Assembly: GCA_012932295.1 (NCBI GenBank)
Contig: JAAONU010000004.1
Span: 23,568,872-23,632,871 of the forward strand
From: Cyclina sinensis
Taxonomy: Eukaryota > Mollusca > Bivalvia > Venerida > Veneridae
Length of the DNA stretch: 64,000 nucleotides
Direction: 5' to 3'
Made by a program: the position numbers and the translations under genes. Under the pieces are notes generated by a model, which worked only from the letters and a program-made list of their open reading frames with translations, made no database searches and was not told the DNA's origin. This document shows positions 59,579-64,000 of the stretch, piece after piece (the stretch's first letter is position 1; each line of letters starts with the position of its first letter).

Positions 59579-59609
59579 TTTTTATTTATTTATTTATTCA
59601 TTTATTTAT
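59579..59609 (+). repeat. (TTTA)n microsatellite
   Basis: About seven TTTA units, one altered, directly after the palindromic array. Confidence 0.85.
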
Positions 59610-60054
59610 GAATTGATAAACGAAGACATTCAAACAGAATATGTCGTCATAGGCTGAGGGTATGTTATCCTTTCGCCAACAAGAGGAGAAAAAGCGGGAA
59701 AAGAATCATGGATAATGATTTACCCAGCTTTGCGATATAACTCTGTCTGATTCGGTTTGATTAACTGTCGTTAAAACGTCTTGAATAGTATTTCATATAT
59801 CAAGACAGACAGATATCTTATCATTGTTGATACACGAATGGCTGACATAGTCCTTATTTAATATACAAGGTATTAATAATGATGATGAAAAAAATCAAAT
59901 CATCACCATTATCAAATTGGCTAACTACTCAATTGCTGTTAATAACAATTAATATACTGCTTTATGAGACTTGTAAATTTTAAGATTTCTTGATATGAAT
60001 AGTCCGTCTTATCTGTTTCATTCGAGTGCCCTTTTTATTATAAAACCAGACATT
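59610..60054. other. Non-coding DNA, nothing recognised
   Basis: No exon, RNA gene or repeat border was seen. Confidence 0.4.
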
Positions 60055-60420
60055 CATAAAATGTACACGCAATCATAAAAAAACTGACAGATTACAATGA
60101 ATTGTTGTTTTTTTTGCAATACAACATCCGACCCGCGTCTGAAAATTTGAGTTAAACGCTTAGAAAAGTCTCAATAAACAAGACATTTATCTAATCAGAA
60201 GCAATGTAGGTAAGAGATATGGTTATAGATGATGGTGATTTATGTTGTCTGACTGTATTGGAATCAGCCATTATTCGTAAACTTCATAAAAGATAGCAAG
60301 TATTGCAGAATGGCATTGTAATCACAACTACCTACCTATCTCACCTTTAACATATAAATTGTAAAATGACTTTGGCATAATTCTGTATATGAAATATCAT
60401 ACCCATTTCCATAATAGTAA
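60055..60420. repeat. Five-copy conserved block, copy 5
   Basis: 'ttttgcaatacaacatc', 'gacatttatctaatcagaag', 'caatgtaggtaagagatatg' and 'gtattggaatcagcc' match the other four blocks in order. It is closest in style to the copy at 47.1 kb. The flanks differ. Confidence 0.5.
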
Positions 60421-60870
60421 AATGATTCTATACTTGTTAAGAAGAAATTTAAAGGGACACGAAATTCAACCGACACAATAATAAAATTTATCCTGTCACT
60501 TATAACAATTTCGAAACGATAACAAGGTGCCGTATATTTTATTTCATCTACTGGAGTTGGTCAGGTGAAGTTGATATCCGGCACATGATATGTCATGGAC
60601 TACTTACGTGTTTATAATCAGAAGGAAGTGATAAAATTATTGTTATTACAAACAGAGACTCCTTGAATAAAAAATTAAATATGTAAATCTTACAATATAG
60701 TGATCATTTAAGGAAATAAAATTACTGAAACTTTGGAACTATTTTTTGTGTGTGTGCAAATGTACCTCTGTCGGATAACCTTGACATTAGCCTAAATTGA
60801 AACACTTTAAAGATAGATTTTCAATATCTTAGGTAAATTATTTCCAAATGCCAGATTTGACAGGATAGGT
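60421..60870. other. Non-coding DNA, nothing recognised
   Basis: No exon, RNA gene or repeat border was seen. Confidence 0.4.
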
Positions 60871-61012
60871 AGAATAATAGGTTAGTGTCTTAACTGAGTA
60901 AATTTATCTGGCTCGGCTGCAGAATTTATCGGGTGAGCCTGCGGCTCACACGATAAATTCCTACGCCTTGCCAGATAAACTTTCTCATATTACGACACTA
61001 ACCTATTATTCT
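60871..61012. mobile_element. Hairpin MITE, 142 bp
   Basis: The two halves are near-complete inverted copies. The ends are AGAATAATAGGTTAGTGTC and its reverse complement; the inner parts pair through 'tttatctggc' / 'gccagataaa' and 'gaatttatcg.gtgagcc' / 'ggctcacacgataaattc' around a 4-bp loop. It has no coding capacity. A short ATAG/CTAT flank may extend the arms. Confidence 0.85.
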
Positions 61013-64000
61013 CTATTTGTGCACTTGTTGGCAGGTTTTGAAAACTTTATGAACATTGAAATAATATTTATTTAGAAGTGCTGAATCAAAAGCAGGGACT
61101 TTTCACCCCGACTGATCACGTGACCATCATTGTACTGCCAGTTTGTACGGTGGATGTTAGTGAAGAAAAAAGAGCTGACATTGCTCCTTGTGATGTTACT
61201 GTAATAAGACAGTAGTTTCTTTAATTTGATGACTGCTACAAAGGTTTCACGAAAGTACTTGAGGGACCTTTCATGTTATTTGATCGTTTGAATACGATCA
61301 TATAGTGTAAACCTTTATTAAAAGAACTAGTTCTGCTATCTTTTTTCTCATCTAATTACCCATAATGATTACGAGAATACTTGAGTAACCTTGTTTTAAA
61401 ACATTACATTAATATCATTATTATCTGACAGGTTATTATAAAGCCCGTGGCACTTTTTTTTATGACATGCAAATTAGGTCAAACTTGAAACTGTCTAAGT
61501 ATGACTGGTTTTCAAAGATCAAACGACAGTTAACAGTGGCTTATCAAAACAAGGACATGTCATAGGCTATTTTGTAATCACTTTATGATAATTACATCGT
61601 TATAAGTGCTGTCCTGTTAATGTTTTCAGCACTGATAAGCACAAACTACTTTAACAGAAGGAAATTTTGCAAGGAAATAAATGTCACTATTACGTAGATT
61701 TGGCTTTGTATTTTTTATATTTTAATATTTGAATTAATTGTGTAAACGTCAAACTGAAAAAAAGAAAGATCTGGTTGTATTTCTGGAGTGAACTTATGTT
61801 AAACATAGAATTAATAGTAAAGAATGCAGTGAATGTGATAACAGTCACTTCCACTCGTATTATGATGCTGGTTTTTATTCGCCGGAGGGTAAGTTTATCA
61901 CGACTTCGAAGGGTTTTTAACGTTTTTAATCAACTTTAAACCTGAAAAAGTTAATCAAATAAAATTACAATACTGAAAAGAAAATTAATAAACATGTTTT
62001 AAGGTTTAAAAATAGCCAGACTTTTAAGTCAAAGTCGCGTTATATTTTGTATAACAAAATCATTGACTATCAGCGGTTTCCTGGAGAATGCCAGAAATAT
62101 TTGTTTATAAAATACCCCTAGTTACATTTTCTGCACAAGAACAGCCTGTTAATCAATTCGAAAATTTTTTCTGCAGTACCTTTCATCGTCATTGTAACTT
62201 TAAATCTCATTCAAATAATAGTAAGGCAGATCGTGTACTTCGGCAAGATTGAAATTATACTTCCACCATTATAAAGGAATGACGTTATAACGTCAAGAAA
62301 TGAGAGTCTCGATTAATCTCGTTGTGTATTTCCGCAACAATGGCGCCGCCCTCAAATCGGGTGTAAAGCCAAATTTTGACTTGAAAAAAAAAAACATTTT
62401 AAATGCATTTGCAGAGTGAAGATGTGCGTTTCATTTTGGAGTATGAAATAACTTCACGAGATATTAAAATGATTTAATCGATTTTTTTTAAAATTCTGTA
62501 CCCTTTAACCTTAAAAACAAACGACGGCTATGTTATGACATGTTCATCATAAATATTCACTGACATAAAAAATTCAACATCCTTAGTTTACGGTTTTTTT
62601 ATCTGTCGCATATAGAATATAATTATCCACGAAAAGGTATAAAACACTAATAAACGCGCATCTTAAATAATTTATTTTGTGTAAAATACAAATCACTGCG
62701 TAATATTGGACATTTACATTGTTATATTGACAATGAATATTGTCTGGATAGTGGACCACATCCATAAAACCAAGCAAACCTACTGAAGGGGAATCGATCC
62801 ATAATGGTACAGACGCCATTGAAGTTCTTAATAATAATACACATGTATCATTCCTTGTGGGAAGTTAGTCAAACCTTATTTCATTAGCCAATTTATGAAA
62901 ATATATAGTTTTTAAGAAAATGCAAATTTGAAACCTTTTTTGGTTTTTGGTCATTGGTCAAAAGGCAGGGTATCCACCTTGAACATACCGCCGATAAGTC
63001 TTTAATTTGAATTCCATGAAGACCTCCCGATGGAGTGTCGAATAATACAGCTTTTTTGGGAATTTGTATTTCTTGATGGCTGATACAATAGCAATGTTAT
63101 TAGACGATGCTCACGTTTTAGAGCGCCCTACAAAAGGTAGAGCTTTGAATCTAGATTCTTCTTTATCGAATTATTTTTCCTACTTAAAACAGGGGGTTTG
63201 GACGGGGAACACCGTAAACATTTTGAACTATTGCAGCTTCTGCATTGGTTGTATTTTCAGAGAACAGGGCATCTTTATGCAGGACCTATTTTCCTTTCTA
63301 CTTATAAAATAACACCAGCGTATACGTGTATGTCGCGTGCAAAGATGTTTGTGACTTAGCTAAAACAAGACCAACTTTGTTTGAATTTAAACTGTGTATG
63401 GTATGGCTCATTAACCCACCTACGAGACCATGAAAAAATTCTTGCTGATAACTTTTATAATTTCTATGGAAGCGCGTTTGTCGAAAAATACCTATATGTC
63501 TCTCTTATGAAATTAAGTGGCTATTACTGTTTTCAAACTTATAGCTGTGTAATTCATTTTGAGCCAAAAAAAAGAAACTTTAAATTGAAAGAATTTCGTA
63601 TATATCTGTACTGTCCTGTCTTTTTCGAAGTCTTGTTAGATATTGACTTTACTGTACACTATTTATGATAAAGTAGAACTTACTCTAGTACTTTCGTGAT
63701 CAGACACATTCTGATGTTCATTGCATAAGGCCTATAAATATTCTGAACCCATCTTACTTATTGTATCAAGAGAATGCACGAAAGTCTTCACGGTAATGGA
63801 ACTGACACCTCATTTGTTTCTTAGAACTGTACAACTATGTACCAAAAGTCTTGCAAAACATTACATTTTGCTAATGCTCGAAAGTGGACTTGCTCCCACG
63901 TTGCGGAACAAAAATTAGTGCAACATGGGAACTGTCTCACATAATCGAAACAAATCCCCAAGAATCGAGGATTTACTGTTCTAAAGACTACTGTACAAAT
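61013..64000. other. Non-coding DNA with weak, unrecognised frames
   Basis: A perfect 16-bp palindrome TGACGTTATAACGTCA lies at 62,280-62,295. A minus-strand frame from ATG 62,819 (ASVPLWIDSPSVGLLGFMDV start) and a plus-strand frame at 63,076-63,309 (LMADTIAMLLDDAHVLERPT) look mildly protein-like, but I recognise no family and see no splice-site support, so neither is called as a gene. Confidence 0.4.

Noticed and set aside
58263..59611. Several 60-104 codon frames rich in N-C-E-L and A-N-C-R-L repeats on both strands
   Set aside because: They are translations of the palindromic short repeat; open frames on both strands at once indicate repeat structure, not genes.
62583..62819. Minus-strand frame starting ASVPLWIDSPSVGLLGFMDV
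   Set aside because: The start context is reasonable, but no family is recognised, the second half is AT-rich and unstructured, and no clear splice donor was seen.
63064..63312. Plus-strand frame with LMADTIAMLLDDAHVLERPT
   Set aside because: Mildly protein-like, but no family is recognised and no flanking splice signals were convincing; left as a possible old fragment.

Overview
The window looks like gene-poor intergenic DNA from a large, repeat-rich invertebrate genome, most likely a mollusc and probably a bivalve. It is AT-rich, long ORFs are absent except inside transposon remnants, candidate exons are short and carry splice-like borders, and two interspersed repeat families have the look of bivalve repeats. 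The taxonomic call is inference from style and not a database match. I see no intact, confidently functional protein gene and no operon, CRISPR or prokaryotic feature.

The main large-scale structure is an old, interrupted tandem duplication. Colinear blocks recur in the same order three times: about 1-22,000 (copy 1), 22,000-34,900 (copy 2) and 34,900-45,000 (copy 3). Copy 2 lacks several kb near 22,830. Copy 3 lacks a segment near 42,318 and stops near 45,000. One block of about 400 bp occurs in all three copies and twice more downstream (47.1 kb and 60.1 kb). Most lineage-specific insertions can be recognised because they are missing from a sister copy.

Mobile DNA, in order: a 400-bp LTR mini-element (7,257-7,656) with identical 142-bp LTRs that carry a tRNA-like pol III promoter; a 1.46-kb TIR element (8,871-10,332) with another repeat nested in it; a complete but dead Tc1-type DD34E transposon (19,393-20,827); a foldback element with minisatellite arms (24,254-25,797); a mariner-like end at a deletion junction (42,319); a tRNA-derived SINE (about 47,752-47,890); a 0.47-kb MITE (53.6-54.1 kb); a decayed pogo/Tigger-type transposase gene that still shows its exon-intron layout (54,302-57,376); and a hairpin MITE (60,871-61,012). 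Two inverted satellite-like arrays (46.0-46.7 kb and 58.45-59.56 kb) could form very large hairpins. Two interspersed families recur: 'family T' (six copies) and 'family A' (two copies of about 0.82 kb).

Possible host-gene remnants are few and uncertain: a cysteine-rich frame at 17,775-18,272, an unidentified acidic or basic gene fragment with a Myb/SANT-like stretch at 48,780-49,740, and a KKRSKS-type hexapeptide frame inside an 18-bp minisatellite at about 1.93-2.1 kb. Nothing in the window suggests genes acting together in a pathway. The interest lies in repeat biology and in the duplication history.
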